A DNA stretch of 64,000 nt from Posidonia oceanica (lineage: Eukaryota; Streptophyta; Magnoliopsida; Alismatales; Posidoniaceae), in assembly GCA_037176725.1 (NCBI GenBank), contig JAZBRS010000057.1:83349501-83413500 (forward strand), given 5' to 3'. The notes below the pieces were generated by a model. That model made no database searches. It was not told the origin of the DNA and worked only from the letters and a program-made list of their open reading frames with translations. Made by a program: the position numbers and the translations under genes. Below are positions 11,041-22,049 of the stretch, in pieces. Each line of letters starts with the position of its first letter. Positions within the stretch are counted from its first letter, which is position 1.

Positions 11041-12167
11041 ATGGCACCTAAGGGCAAAGGCAAGGGGAAGGTTTCTGCATCTAGTTCTGGCTTGGAGGAT
11101 GAAGGTGGTTGGAAGGGAGTTCGGCAAGAGTTGGGGAAATGGTGGGGGGACTCGTGCAATCGCTTGGAAAGAGCAGTTCCAGTGAGGCTAAGGGTGACCT
11201 GTGGATTTCCCAGTTCCGTAAGCTTGGTGCGCCGAACTTCGATGGCAAGGGCAAGCCAGAGGATGCGGAGTCTTGGCTCTCAGAGGTTGAGAAGATTTTG
11301 GAGAGTCTGGAGTGTCCATAGGAGAAGTGGGTTCGTCTGGCAACCTTCCAGTTCAAGGGTGAAGCCAGCAAGTGGTGGAAGTCTGCGCGCCGTCTCAAGT
11401 TTCCTGATACAGATCTGCTAGCTATACCCTGGGAGGAGTTCCGGGAGGTGTTCTATGAGCGGTATTTCCCCTAGTATGAGCGGGATCGCTTGGATAGGGA
11501 CTTCCGGAATTTGAAATAGGAGAGCATGTCTGTGGCGGTGTACGAGGCAGCTTTCACACGGTTGGAGCAGTTTGCTTAGGTGTTTGACACGGAAAGATGC
11601 CAAGCAAAGAAGTTTGTGGAAGGGTTGGTGCCAGCTCTTCGGTTAAGGGTTTTGGGTTTCAGATGCCCGACCTTGGCTGATGCAGTGGAGCTCATGGCCA
11701 GGTATGAAGATGACCACAAGCTATTTCTGGAAGAACACCCCAAAGGGAAGGGGAAGTCGTCCTCTCAGCGGCCTTCTGTTTCTGGAGGTCTGAGCTCTGG
11801 TAGTTCTGGGAGCTCAGGGAAGAAGAGGAAGGAGCGCTCAGATTCTGTTGCTGAGGAAGAACGCAGTTGTTTTGGAAGAGGGAGTTCTGGATACAGCCAG
11901 ACAGGCTCGAGTGGAGGTCCAAGAACTTGTTTCAAGTGTGGGAAGCCAGGGCATGTGGCTTTGTATTGCACCAGTAAACTGCAGAACCCAGGCCCCGTGA
12001 GATGTTATAATTGCAGGAAGACTGGGCATATTCAGCGAAGCTATCTTGAGCCTCCAAAGCCTGCTGGGGATGCACCTCGTCAGCCGACCAAGGGACGAGT
12101 GTTTTCCAAAGCCGCTCCTGATGCTAGACCCTCGGGGGATGTTGTTGAGGGTAAGGAGCGAGAGTGA
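11041..12167 (+). pseudogene. E2 gag with two zinc knuckles
   Basis: The likely start is ATG 11,041 (MAPKGKGKGK), followed by a frame change before 11,109. The capsid region includes FRKLGAPNFDGKGKPEDAES and WLSEVEKILESLECP, then TAG stops at 11,319, 11,472, 11,517 and 11,577. Beyond them the frame is open from 11,580 and carries a Ser/Gly/Lys-rich linker, a complete CCHC knuckle (CFKCGKPGHVALYC) and a second knuckle CYNCRKTGHIQRSY whose last Cys is now Tyr. Gag would form the particle and package RNA. All four TAGs fall where CAG (Gln) is plausible. Not functional. Confidence 0.88.
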
Positions 12168-12602
12168 TTTGTATTGTGGACCTCTATGTTGTAATATGTA
12201 TCCAGTACTTTTCCCTATTAATGGATGTGTGGTTTGTTGTTGTGTTGTGCTTTACCAGGTTCTTTTCTTGTGGCTGGTAATATGGCCAGAGTTTTGTTTG
12301 ACTCAGGGAGTTCTTACTCGTTTATATCTGAGTCATTTGCAACTGAGCTTGGCCTGAGACCGGCAAGATTAGCATTTCATCTTGATGTGGTGACTCCTTT
12401 AGGGGAGCACAGCCTGGTATGAAAGTTTCTGAGGTCCATTGGTGTGAAGTTGGGAGAGATGGACTTCGAGGCCAGTCTGATAGTTATGGACATGCGGGAG
12501 TATGATGTCATACTGGGGATGGACTAGTTGGCGCAGTATTCAGCTGTAATTGACTGTGCCAAGAAGACTGTGGTGGCGGATTGTCCTGGCCAGAGATGAT
12601 GT
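12168..12602 (+). pseudogene. E2 aspartic protease
   Basis: The frame at 12,225-12,422 includes MARVLFDSGSSYSFISESFA, with the DSG active site of retropepsins. A TGA follows SLV near 12,420. Downstream, in a frame with TAG at 12,525-12,527, comes a YDVILGMD segment typical of the protease C-terminal half. The TAG replaces the Trp of the usual GMDWL motif. The change lies in a CAG context on the opposite strand. It would process Gag-Pol; broken here. Confidence 0.85.
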
Positions 12603-13552
12603 TTGGTCCAAGGGGTTAGACCTGGAGGGTCAAAGAAGATCATTTCAGCAATGAAGGCCTACCGCCATTTAGCAAGAGGCAGTATGGGCTACCTGGCCAA
12701 TGTGACTGTGTCCTCTTCATCAGCTGTGAGGATACAGGACATACCAATGGTTAGTGGGTATCCAGATGTGTTTCCAGAGGATCTACCTGGTATGCTGCCA
12801 CGTAAGGAGGTGGAGTTCCAGATAGATTTGGTGCCTGGTTCTGGTGCTATTTCGAAGGCCCCGTATAGAATGGCACCTGCCGAATTGAGGGAGCTCAGTT
12901 GTCAGTTGCAAGAACTGCTAGACAGAGGGTTCATCTGGCCTAGTGTTTCTCCTTGGGAAGCGCTGGTTTTGTTCATCAAGAAGAAGGATGGTACTCTCAG
13001 ATTGTGCATTGATTATAGAATGCTGAATCAGATTACCATCAAGAACAAGTACCCTTTGCCTAGGATTGATGACCTGTTTGACCAGTTGCAGGGAGCGTCT
13101 GTCTTTTCCAAGATAGACTTGAGGTCAAGTTATCACCAGCTTCGAATTCAGGAGTCCGATGTTCAGAAGACAGCTTTTTGGACTCGGTATGGCCACTATG
13201 AGTTCAGGGTCATGCCATTTGGATTGACCAATGCACCAGCAGCTTTCATGGACCTGATGAACAGGGTGTTCAGGCCCTATCTGGATCAGTTTGTGGTTGT
13301 TTTTGTGGATGACGTGCTAGTATACTCTCCTGATGTAGAGACTCATCGGATGCATTTGAAGGTAGTTTTGGAGACTTTGAGGCAGAATCAACTCTTTGCA
13401 AAGTTCTCCAAGTGTGAGTTCTGGCTTGAGGAGGTTGCTTTTCTTGGTCACGTCATCTCGGGTGCTGGAATCAAGGTTGATCCGGCCAAGGTTGATGCTG
13501 TGAGCAGTTGGGTCAAGCCGAAGATAGTCTCTGAGATTAGAAGTTTTCCGGG
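12603..13552 (+). pseudogene. E2 reverse transcriptase
   Basis: The open frame contains [15 protein letters not shown] before the enzyme, the [12 protein letters not shown] start, [20 protein letters not shown], the first catalytic Asp in [28 protein letters not shown], and the catalytic FVDD in [12 protein letters not shown]. This is a standard Ty3/gypsy polymerase of usual length. Near 13,545-13,555 the frame shifts: the expected LAGYYRRFI segment continues in another frame from 13,553, which fits the loss of one base. Apart from this shift the domain looks well preserved. Confidence 0.92.
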
Positions 13553-14130
13553 TTGGCAGGATATTATCGGAGGTTTATTCAGGATTTCTCCAAGATTGCT
13601 GAACCTCTGACCAGATTGACCTGGAAGGAAGTCTCTTTTGTGTGGGATTGGCGGTGTGAAGAGAGCTTCCTTGAGTTGAAGACTCGCCTGGTCTCCTCTC
13701 CAGTCCTAACTTTGCCCTCAGGGAGTGGTCGTTTTTCGGTCTACAATGATGCCTGTGGATCTGGGTTGGGGTGTGTTCTGATGCAACATGGTAGAGTTGT
13801 GGCTTATGCATCTCGGCAACTCAAAGACCATGAGAAGAATTACCCCACTCATGATTTGGGGCTTGCTGCTGTGGTTTTTGCCTTAAAGATTTGGAGGCAC
13901 TACCTCTATGGCGAACAGTTTGAGATCTTCACAGATCACAAGAGCCATAAATACATTTTCACTCAGAAGGATTTGAACCTGAGACAGAGGAGGTGGGTGG
14001 AGTATCTGAAGGACTATGATTTCAGTCTATCCTACCACCCGGGGAAGGCTAATGTGGTTGCTGATGCTTTGAGTAGGCGTGCCTACTCGGTGGCCAACCT
14101 GATGATTAGAGAATGGCATCTTCTTGAGGG
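13553..14130 (+). pseudogene. E2 RNase H
   Basis: This continues the reverse transcriptase in the shifted frame. Visible features are [20 protein letters not shown], the RNase H start with Asp in [52 protein letters not shown] and the final ADALSRR. These match the D-E-D-D RNase H of gypsy elements, which removes RNA from the RNA-DNA hybrid. No stop is present inside the domain. Confidence 0.9.
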
Positions 14131-14736
14131 ATTGGTCGAGTGCAAACCACAGAGGCAGTCTCAGGATTCAGGCAGAGTGTGTTTGGCTAACTTGTCAGTT
14201 CGCCCGAGGTTGGTGGAAGCAGTAGTAGTGGCTCAGCAGTTTCATCCTTTTGTACCTGGAATCTGGAAGAAGATGGAGGCAGGTGAGGCACCCCATTTCT
14301 CTGTTGGGGTAGATGGTGGACTTAGATTTGACTTGCACCTGTATGTACCTCAAGTGGAGGAGGTGAAGCAGAGCTTGTTGGATGAGGCTCATAGATCCAG
14401 GTATTCCATTCATCCCGGGAGCACCAAGATGTTCAAGGATGTGAAGAGGAATTTCTGGTGGCTTGGAATGAAGAAGGAGATAGCTGAGCATGTGGCTAAG
14501 TGTACAACCTGCCAGATGGTGAAGATTGAGCATCAGAAGCCTGGAGGATTGCTGCAACCTTTGGATATCCCAGTATGGAAATGGGAGCAGGTGTCTATGG
14601 ATTTTGTGACTAGATTGCCCAGGAGCAGGAGAAAGAATGATTCTATGTGGGTGATCATTGATAGGCTCACGAAATCAGCACATATTCCTACCTATGAGAG
14701 TGAATCTTCCTTTGCAGCAATTGGCAGAGTTGTATG
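14131..14736 (+). pseudogene. E2 integrase, N-terminal half (cut by E3)
   Basis: The His-His-Cys-Cys zinc-binding domain is visible: [12 protein letters not shown], then [14 protein letters not shown] and CTTCQMVK. The catalytic core starts with the first Asp in [13 protein letters not shown]. The reading frame appears to slip near 14,690-14,700, shortly before the E3 insertion at 14,737. The core resumes at 43,042 after E3. The enzyme would join element DNA to the host genome. Confidence 0.9.
14732..14736. repeat. Target-site duplication GTATG, left copy (E3)
   Basis: GTATG precedes E3 here and follows it at 43,037-43,041. Removing E3 and one copy restores a continuous integrase coding sequence around the junction. 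This fixes the ends of E3 to the base. Confidence 0.95.
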
Positions 14737-15069
14737 TGTAGTAATCCTGAATTCAGATCGTACATGCACATTACCAAAGCTTGTGTGCACCGATCAAAAT
14801 AGGCTCACTATGTGCGGCTGGATCCGAGGGAAGAACTCGACTCGGAAACGCTGGTAAAAGAAAAGAAAAGAAATGATAAGACAATTTGGAGTCGCCACCA
14901 GGTCTATTGAATTGGAAGACAAAGAAAACCAAGGGGTAAAGCGTGAAAAGACATGCTGAACCGGATGCAAGGAGGGGCAAAGAGATGCAAGGATAAGCTA
15001 TGCTATGTTATGCTATTATGCTATGCTATGACTCAGGCCTAGGATAAAGGAAAGGTCGATGCGAGCCAA

Positions 15070-15150
15070 GAGAAAGGGCAAGGACTCCAGTTACGCACGG
15101 GGAAGGTGTTAGGCACCCCGATACGTCCTAGAGTCGGTCTTTTTTAGGCA
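15070..15150 (-). other. Conserved LTR box I in E3 3' LTR
   Basis: The minus strand reads GGGGTGCCTAACACCTTCCC, then CGTGCGTAACTGGAGTCCTT. This is the same word order as in E1, S1 and R1. The E3 5' LTR copy is at 34,105-34,180. Confidence 0.8.
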
Positions 15151-15715
15151 ATCTCGCGCTTATGCAGGGAATTACTAGCCTAATGCCTAAATGCCTTAAA
15201 TGCTTACCTATTATGCAAGGAAAATAAACGTGCTATCTAAGTGCTCAGCCACGCTGCTAGTGTTCCGAACTGGGCGGACCCTGGTTCATGAGAACTCCTA
15301 AGCAGTAAGTATCATGGCCCTATATGCAGATGCAAGCGATAAAACAAAACGGCGGGAAAACCAAGCAATGCGAGCAACATGCAAGCGATAAAGTAAAACA
15401 GGTGCGGAAAACGACGCCAAAACACAAAAAATAAAGCAAGGCACGGAAAACGATGTCGAAAGCAGAAAGCGATGCAAAGGGGTACGAGAAACCATGCAGA
15501 AGAGCGGGAAAACAATGCAAAAATGCAGAAAATGGGGCAAAGTGCGGAAAACGAGGCAAAGCGGGGTGCGAAATCAAAACAGAGAGGCAGGCAACATGCA
15601 TTAGGGTTACAGCAAGCCAAAGAAGCAATAAAACGCGAGAAACAGCGAGTGAAACAAAATCTGCGCTTTAAAATGGCTGTCAGCCATCTGCATGCATTGG
15701 ATGCTGGCACCACCA

Positions 15716-17890
15716 GCGTCCAACGTTGGACGTTGGGACAGCCTGCGTCCAACACCCACTGCAGACAGACAGCATGCATATTTTGAAAATCCATGCATTC
15801 TAACTATATGGATGCAATACAGATGCAAATATGCAACTAAATGGGTGCTAGACATGCTAATCTAACCTAATAGAAGATTAGAGGAAGAATCAGAACAAGG
15901 AGCATGCCAAAATTAAACATCCAAGCATGCAGGTTGTTGGACGCCTGTAGGCTGGGCGTCCAACGTTGAACGCTAGAGAGGCTGGCGTCCAACAAGGACA
16001 GAAGGCAGAGAGGAGAAAAGATGCATACAAGTGATAGAGGAGAGTTGGGATCATGCATTTGGGTTGCTGGAGTTGAGCATGGATCAAGCAAGCAAGCATG
16101 GGAGGCAAAACAAAATAAATCAGACCTTACCTGTGTTGAGTGCCAGGCCAAAGACACAACCAGGGCGTTGGACGCGAGCTGGGTTAGCGTCCAACTTTGG
16201 ACGCCAACACCAGCAGCGTACAACGCTCTGGGAGGCACAACACACAAAAAGCATGCACAAACAAGTAAATAAATTAACTAAAATAAAAGAACAGATGCTA
16301 CTGAAGTTAAACATGCATAAGAACACAAGAAGCAAGTAAGTAAGCAAAATCAGAGAGGTATGCAAGCATTAAACAAACAAGAGATGAGCCAGGGCATTGG
16401 ACGCTAGAGCCAGCAGCGTCCAACGTTGGACGCTGAAGGCTCTGGCGTCCAACGACCCAGGCATGCAAAATCACCTATTCTAAAGGGAGAGCTCAGCTCT
16501 ACCCCACCTAGATGCATGCAAACACACTAAGAACATGTAAGAGACTAACAGGAGCATGCAAAGGAGGCATGGCAAGCATCTAAGCTAAAGAAAGCAAAGG
16601 GAAGAACATGCATAAAGAGAAGCAAGCTTTAACTTTGCAAAAAGGAGTAAATAACTTAGAATAAATCCTAGCAAACCTAAACATGGTTGCCTTAGGGGCC
16701 AGGCATCTCTAACTAGGCATGGATCATAAAATAATACTCAAAATATGCATGGAGTAAGCATGGAAGCAAAGCAAAGCAAGCAGAGGCGTTGGATGCTAGG
16801 TGAACCAGCGTCCAACGTTGGACGTAGTTCATCCTAGCGTCCAACAAAGGCAACAGACAGACTAATCATTAAGCTTGCAAAAAGCATTCAAACATGCATG
16901 GAACAAGTTGAAAAGCATGGCACAACATCTGGAAGCATTAAGGGAAGCATATGGCATATATTTGCAAAGAAACATGCAAAGGAAAAGCGAGGGAAGCATC
17001 AAAACCAGAGCAAAACAAGGGAGAGTGTTGGACGCCGGCCTATGCCGCGTCCAACGTTGGACGCACCAGCTAGTGCGTCCAACACACTGAACTCTCTCTT
17101 GGACGTGAATCACATCCAAAAAGAGTCAAACAAATTCCAAAATTGCATGGAGACACTGTACTATGCATGCAAGACTACAGGGGACAGAAAGCTAACCGTT
17201 TCGCAGCCTGGAGCGGAGATTCCACCTAGCTTGCCGGAGTTGCAGGTGTGCTGCAGCAGCAACTTCGGCGAGGGCGTCTGAGCTGCTCGAAGCACCGGAG
17301 GAGGTCGCGAAGCGTCGATGACAGAGAGGGGAGTGCCTTCTTGCTCTCGCAAGTGGAAGCTCTCTCATTCACTGTGTGTGGTGAGAATGGCAATGGGAGG
17401 AAGTTGCTGATTTTGTTGAAGCTGCATGGGTTTGGGTGCTGATAGGTATTTACAGGCCGAATTCTGGCGAGCCCAGGTGCTGGTAGGTGCGGATGAGTGT
17501 ATGGAGGCCATGTGGATTGTTAGAGGAGGGCGTGGGCAATGGCAGGAGGGCGACGGAGGTGAGGCGGTGGCTGACACGGCCGGCGGAAGTCAGGCCTGTC
17601 AATGAGAGGAGGAGAGCTGGTTTTGGGCTGAAATAGAGGAGAGAAGGATAGTAACTCATGCTTGGAAGGTAGTGGATGGCGTGGAGTGGAGGAAGGGACG
17701 GGTAGTAAGTGTGGGGCGGCGGGGGATTGGACGGGCGGTGAGCTGGAGGGGGCGGAGCAACCGCTGCTATCCTTGAGTCGTTGGACGCGCGACCAGAGCG
17801 CGTCCAACGTTGGACGCCAGACCATAGCATGTCCAACGTTGGACGCTAGCACAGGCCGCATCCAACGTTGGACGCTGTCTGTTCCAGCGT
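15716..17890. repeat. Array of GCGTCCAAC/GTTGGACGC double hairpins (E3 3' LTR)
   Basis: At least nine sites carry the palindrome GCGTCCAACGTTGGACGC or a near copy: about 15,716, 15,956, 16,187, 16,416, 16,808, 17,047, 17,800, 17,830 and 17,858. Most are flanked on both sides by a half site 10-14 bases away, so each site reads as two adjacent 9-bp-stem hairpins. The clearest is 17,027-17,083: GTTGGACGC, 11 bases, GCGTCCAAC, GTTGGACGC, 10 bases, GCGTCCAAC. The second LTR keeps the array. Confidence 0.9.
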
Positions 17891-18116
17891 CCAACACACT
17901 CAGGTGGCATGGGCTGCAATTGGGCTTAAGTTTGGGCCTAGAAGTGTTGTAAAATTGCAAATAGCTTAGGTAAAGGCTTCTAGGGTTTGGGGTGAGGTTT
18001 TGGGTTTGGAAATGGGCTAGAAAAGGAGTAGAAAAGGGAATGCCAATCCAGAGACCACACAAGCCTGCAAAAGAGAACCACCAACTTCCAGGCCGTCAGA
18101 ATGGCGTGTCTATAAA

Positions 18117-18130
18117 TGCCCCTCCCTGAG
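18117..18130 (-). other. E3 polypurine tract
   Basis: The minus strand reads CTCAGGGAGGGGCATT directly before the 3' LTR start TATAGACACG. Plus-strand DNA synthesis would be primed here. R1 has nearly the same tract at 48,408-48,418. Confidence 0.8.
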
Positions 18131-18600
18131 CGAGGTCAAGCGGAGCGGGACCGCTGCTCAGGGTAGACAAGACACCCTACCTAACGCCGGCGAGAGCGCA
18201 AAACACTGTAGGTGTGAGTCATTCGCCCGGTGGATGCACCAGAAGACATGACCCAAAGCCACAATGCAGATGCAGATGCGGATGCGGATGCGGATGCTGA
18301 TGCCATGCGTGCAATGTGATGTGTGCTGATGCAGGAGTTAGTGCAGGGGTTATGTTAGATGTTGGTGCAGTTGCAATGTATGCCGATGCAGTTATTTATC
18401 ATGCAATGCTGTTAGTGCAAGAATGCGATGCTGATGCAGAAAAGATGCAAATAATGCTGCAATGCAATGCGTGAGTTCGGGGATTAGTCCGACCTCAGAA
18501 AGGAGATGCTTGACAAGGCTGACGGGCTTGGCATCCGAGCAGTTAGGGCTGCTAGCCCAGCAAGCAGAGGGGGGAGACAATTGGATGACTGTCGACCGAG
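18131..18600 (-). other. E3 sequence next to the polypurine tract
   Basis: Non-coding. The stretch 18,131-18,260 has a recognisable counterpart in R1 (48,290-48,407): GTGACTCAC-type, CACCCTGAGCAG-type and CTCAGGGAGG words in the same order on the element strand. From 18,260 to 18,470 it is rich in GATGC and GCAATG words (GATGCAGATGCGGATGCGG). Confidence 0.5.
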
Positions 18601-20310
18601 CAGTTAGGGCTGCCAGCCCGCAAGGAAAACAGGAGCAGCTTGTCCTCGCCTGAGGAAACAAGCAAGAAAAGAAAGGGGGTTGGCAAGCGTGGGCATCGTC
18701 TGCACGGAGCGAGGCCACGCAAGGGCTGATCCTTGCACGAGGATACAGGGCAGGACTCCGAGCACACGGGGTCCGAGAAGAGCTTGTCCTCGCCCGAGGA
18801 GCAAGCAAGAAAAGAAAGGAGGTTGGCAAGTGTGGGCATCGTCCGCACGGAGCGAGGCCACGCAAGGGCTGATCCTCGCACGAGGATACAAGGCAGGACT
18901 CCGAGCATACGAGGTCCGAGAAGAGCTTGTCCTCACCCAAGGAAGCAAGCGGGGGATTCCGCACGAACGGAATCAAAGGGGGCCTTGTCCTCGCCCGAGA
19001 AAACAAGCAGCAGTCTGACCCGAGCCCCGAGGGTCAGACAGGGGACTCGTCCCCAGCCAGGGAAACGAGCAGGAGGGAAAGAAGAAAGAAGCTTGTCCTC
19101 GCCCGAGGAAGCAAGCACGCAGGACCCCGTCTGCACGGAGGGAAGTCACGTAGAAAACAAAAAGGGCTTATCCTCGCACGAGGACAAGCAGGAGAGGCAG
19201 AAGAAAGAAACTTGTCCCCGCTCGGGGAAGCAAGCACGCGGGACCCCGTCCGCTAGGAGGGAAGTCACGTAGAAAAGGAAAAAGGCTTATCCTCGCCTGA
19301 GGACAAGCAGGAGAGGCAGAAGAAAGAAGTTTGTCCCTGCTTGGGGAAGCAAGCGCGTGGGACCCCGTCCGCACAGAGCGGAGCCATGCAAAACAGAAAA
19401 AGGCTTGTCCTCGCACGAGGAAAAGCAAGAAAGACAAAAGACCTATCCTAGCATGAGGATAAGCAGGAAGGGAAAGGGGGAGGGCAAGCGTGGGCATCGT
19501 CCGCACGGAGCGAAGCCACGCAAGGGCTGATCCTCGCACGAGGATACAGGGCAGGACACCGAGCATACGGAGTCCGAGAGGAGCTTGTCCTCGCCCGAGG
19601 AGCAAGCAGGGGCGCGCATACGCTTATCCTTGGCCGAGGAGTAAGCGGGCCCGATCCTCGCCCGAGGAACAGGAAAACTCCATCCGCGTGGAGCTGCGCA
19701 AAGCTTGTCCTCGCCCGAGGAAGCAAGCAAAAGGAAAAAAGGCTTGTCCTCACCCGAGGAAGCAAGTAGGAGGGACAGAAGAAAGAAGCTTGTCCTCACC
19801 CAAGGAAGCAAGCACGTGGGACCCCGTCCGCACGGAGGGAAGTCACGCAGAAAAGGAAAAAGGCTTGTCCTCGCACGAGGACAAGCAGGAGAGGCAGAAG
19901 AAAGAAGCTTGTCCCCGCCCAGGGAAGCAAGCGCGCGGGACCCCGTCTGCACGGAGGGAAGTCACGCAGAAAAGGAAAAAGGCTTGTCCTCGCACGAGGA
20001 CAAGCAGGAGAGGCAGAAGAAAGAAGCTTGTCCCCGCCCGAGGAAGCAAGCGCGTGGGACCCTGTCTGCATGGAGCGGAGCCACGTAAAACGGAAAAAGG
20101 CTTGTCCTTGCACGAGGACCAGCAAGAAAGACAAAAGACTTATCCTCGCACGAGGACAAGCAGGAAGGGAAAGGAGGCAGGCAAGCGTGGGCATCGTCCA
20201 CACAGAGCGAAGCCACACAAGGGCTGATCCTCGCACGAGGATACAGGACAAGACACCAAGCATACGGAGTCCGAGAAGAGCTTGTCCTCGCCCGAGGAGC
20301 AAGCAGGAAA
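18600..20310. repeat. 119-bp tandem array with hairpins, E3 extra region
   Basis: Irregular tandem units with a 119-bp period (GCTTG starts at 19,788, 19,907 and 20,026), more diverged at the left end. Each unit carries inverted repeats built on TCCTCG and CGAGGA. Two perfect hairpins with 11-bp arms GCTTGTCCTCG and CGAGGACAAGC around a two-base CA loop lie at 19,863-19,886 and 19,982-20,005. Because 119 is not a multiple of three, open frames across it are by-products. R1 has a different array (78 bp) in the same position relative to its 3' LTR. Confidence 0.9.
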
Positions 20311-20844
20311 GGAAAAAAGGGAAAGCGATACCAGAGAGCAGCCTAAAAAGATGCCCCTGGTATCAGGGATGATACCAGGGGACAGTCGAGGCGCCCCTAG
20401 TACCAAAAGAAAGAAAAAGCAGACAAAACTAACGCGTTTGCCAAGCAAGCAGTTAGGGGTGCCAGCCCAGAGCAAACTGGGCAAGTGGTGGCGGCGGTGC
20501 TTGGATCAGCAGGGTTCTTTGCGTGCATGTTGACTGCAGAGGGCTTTACTGCAACTCTCCTGCCGAGGTTGCTGATTGCATGATGCTTGCAAGGGGAACT
20601 GTTCTGAGACTTTTTGCGGGGCTGCTTCAGGTTGTCTGCATGGGTTAATGCTCTGAGGTGCTTGATGCAGGTCCTGTAACATCCTGACAGGAACAGATAT
20701 GCAAATAGGCAAGGCATGCAACACAAACAAATGGCGTGAAACATCTTTGTATTGAGTGAATCTCTGGTTACATGCCTCTGATGGGCCAAAAGATACAGCA
20801 TGGTTCAAGCAAAAAGCTATACAAGCAGATAGTTGCATAAGTGC

Positions 20845-22047
20845 CTAGTTATGCCGGGCCTTCTTTGCTGGATGGGAGTCAGGAAACTGGGGGGCGCCTG
20901 GAGGAATCTCGCTGAGAGGCCAGAGTCCCTGCACCACGGAGACGTACTCAGAAGTACATCCCGAACCCTTCACAACTGCAATATCAATAGATTTGACCCC
21001 GTGCCGCATCAGGTCTGCTAGCACTGTTGTAGATGCTGTTGTGCTGAAGGGGTATGGCTGCATGAGTCTAGGCGCGGTGCTGTCAATGAAGGCGCCCTAC
21101 CGGTAGCTAAACTGCCGCATAACCCGGATAGGGTGGTACTCCACACCCCCGGTGAATCCTGGCAGCACTACGAGCTGCGTATCGCGAGCATCGAAGAACA
21201 CAGTGAAGGACTTTGCTGCAGATGGGATGATTCGCCAAGTTACTGCATCATCTGTCAGTTCAGATAGCTTCTGATACTCTTCTGGCACCATTTTTATAGT
21301 TCTTGCATGGCCACTGCTGCAGTATGTTTCAATAGCATACCTTTGAGGGCGCAGGAGGTCCATCTCCAGGTGTGCAGCTAGCTAGATCTGCACAAGCACC
21401 CTGCAGCCATGGAACTAACGGCAACGGTGCACAACGCGGTCCAGCCGGCAGTACGTTTCTGCGAGGACGACTGGTGCCAGGTCAATGTGCCGGGTCACCA
21501 CTGCAAGTGCAATCTCAGCAATCTCGATTGCAACCGTCATCCTGCCATGCATGAAGATCAGCTTGCCTAGGAAGCGGACAACGAATCCTTGGAGCCACAG
21601 CTTGTCTCCAAGTTCAGCACGCTTCTCCATAACAGCATCAAAGTACTCTAGGCGGAGCAGGGGCGTGGGCCCGCTGGTGCAGATAAGTTTTTGCTGGACG
21701 CGCTTAACAGAGAACCCAGTCAGCTGGCTCAGGACCGCAACATATCCATCGCGTCTCATAAAGATTGGGGGTCCCATAATTGCAGAGAAGCCGTAGATCC
21801 GGCGCACCTCCTCAAGCGTAGGAGTCAGCTCCGTCCTGCCGAAGCGGAAGACGTGATGTGCTGGCTTCCAGAATCTTGCTGCAGCACATAGGAGGTGCCG
21901 GCTCACTTCAACATCTGCTGCCTTTAGGAGCTTAGAGGGGATACCCCAGGTGCGCAGCCTCTCGCGATTAGCTTCAGTGAGTTTGCCAATCCACTCTCGC
22001 AAGGCATCTAAACAGTGCATGGGAGTGACCAGAGTTGGATAACCCAT
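20845..22047 (-). pseudogene. E3 extra ORF after integrase, plant-mobile-domain-like
   Basis: In the same sense as gag-pol, one frame runs from ATG 22,047 to 20,845 (400 codons), broken only by TAG at 21,415-21,417, 21,382-21,384 and 21,097-21,099, and ended by TAG at 20,845-20,847. It also stays open beyond that to 20,506. The first 210 residues include LDALREWIGKLTEANRERLR, FRFGRTELTPTLEEVRRIYG, MRRDGYVAVLSQLTGFSV and LGKLIFMHGRM. The layout (ELTPTLEEVRRIYGF, later a VLVQI-LAAHLE segment) resembles the plant mobile domain/DUF7745 group found in some plant transposons and captured genes. The assignment is from memory of motifs only. Function unknown; not part of the usual gag-pol set. Confidence 0.6.
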
Positions 22048-22049
22048 TG

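Larger units (their letters stand above)
14737..18114 (-). repeat. E3 3' LTR
   Basis: 3,378 bp, plus-strand start TGTAGTAATCC and end GTGTCTATA. It matches 33,768-34,737 and 40,631-43,036 nearly base for base, giving 3,376 bp for the mate after removing S1. Box II is at 14,888-14,910, box I at 15,070-15,150, an array of GTTTTGCGTGCC-like units (minus strand) at 15,330-15,620, and the palindrome array at 15,716-17,890. Confidence 0.95.

Noticed and set aside
18733..20372. Long Arg/Lys/Glu/Ser-rich frames (up to 245 codons) across the 119-bp array
   Set aside because: The same repeat is open in several frames on both strands; unit length is not a multiple of three and no domain or start context is present.
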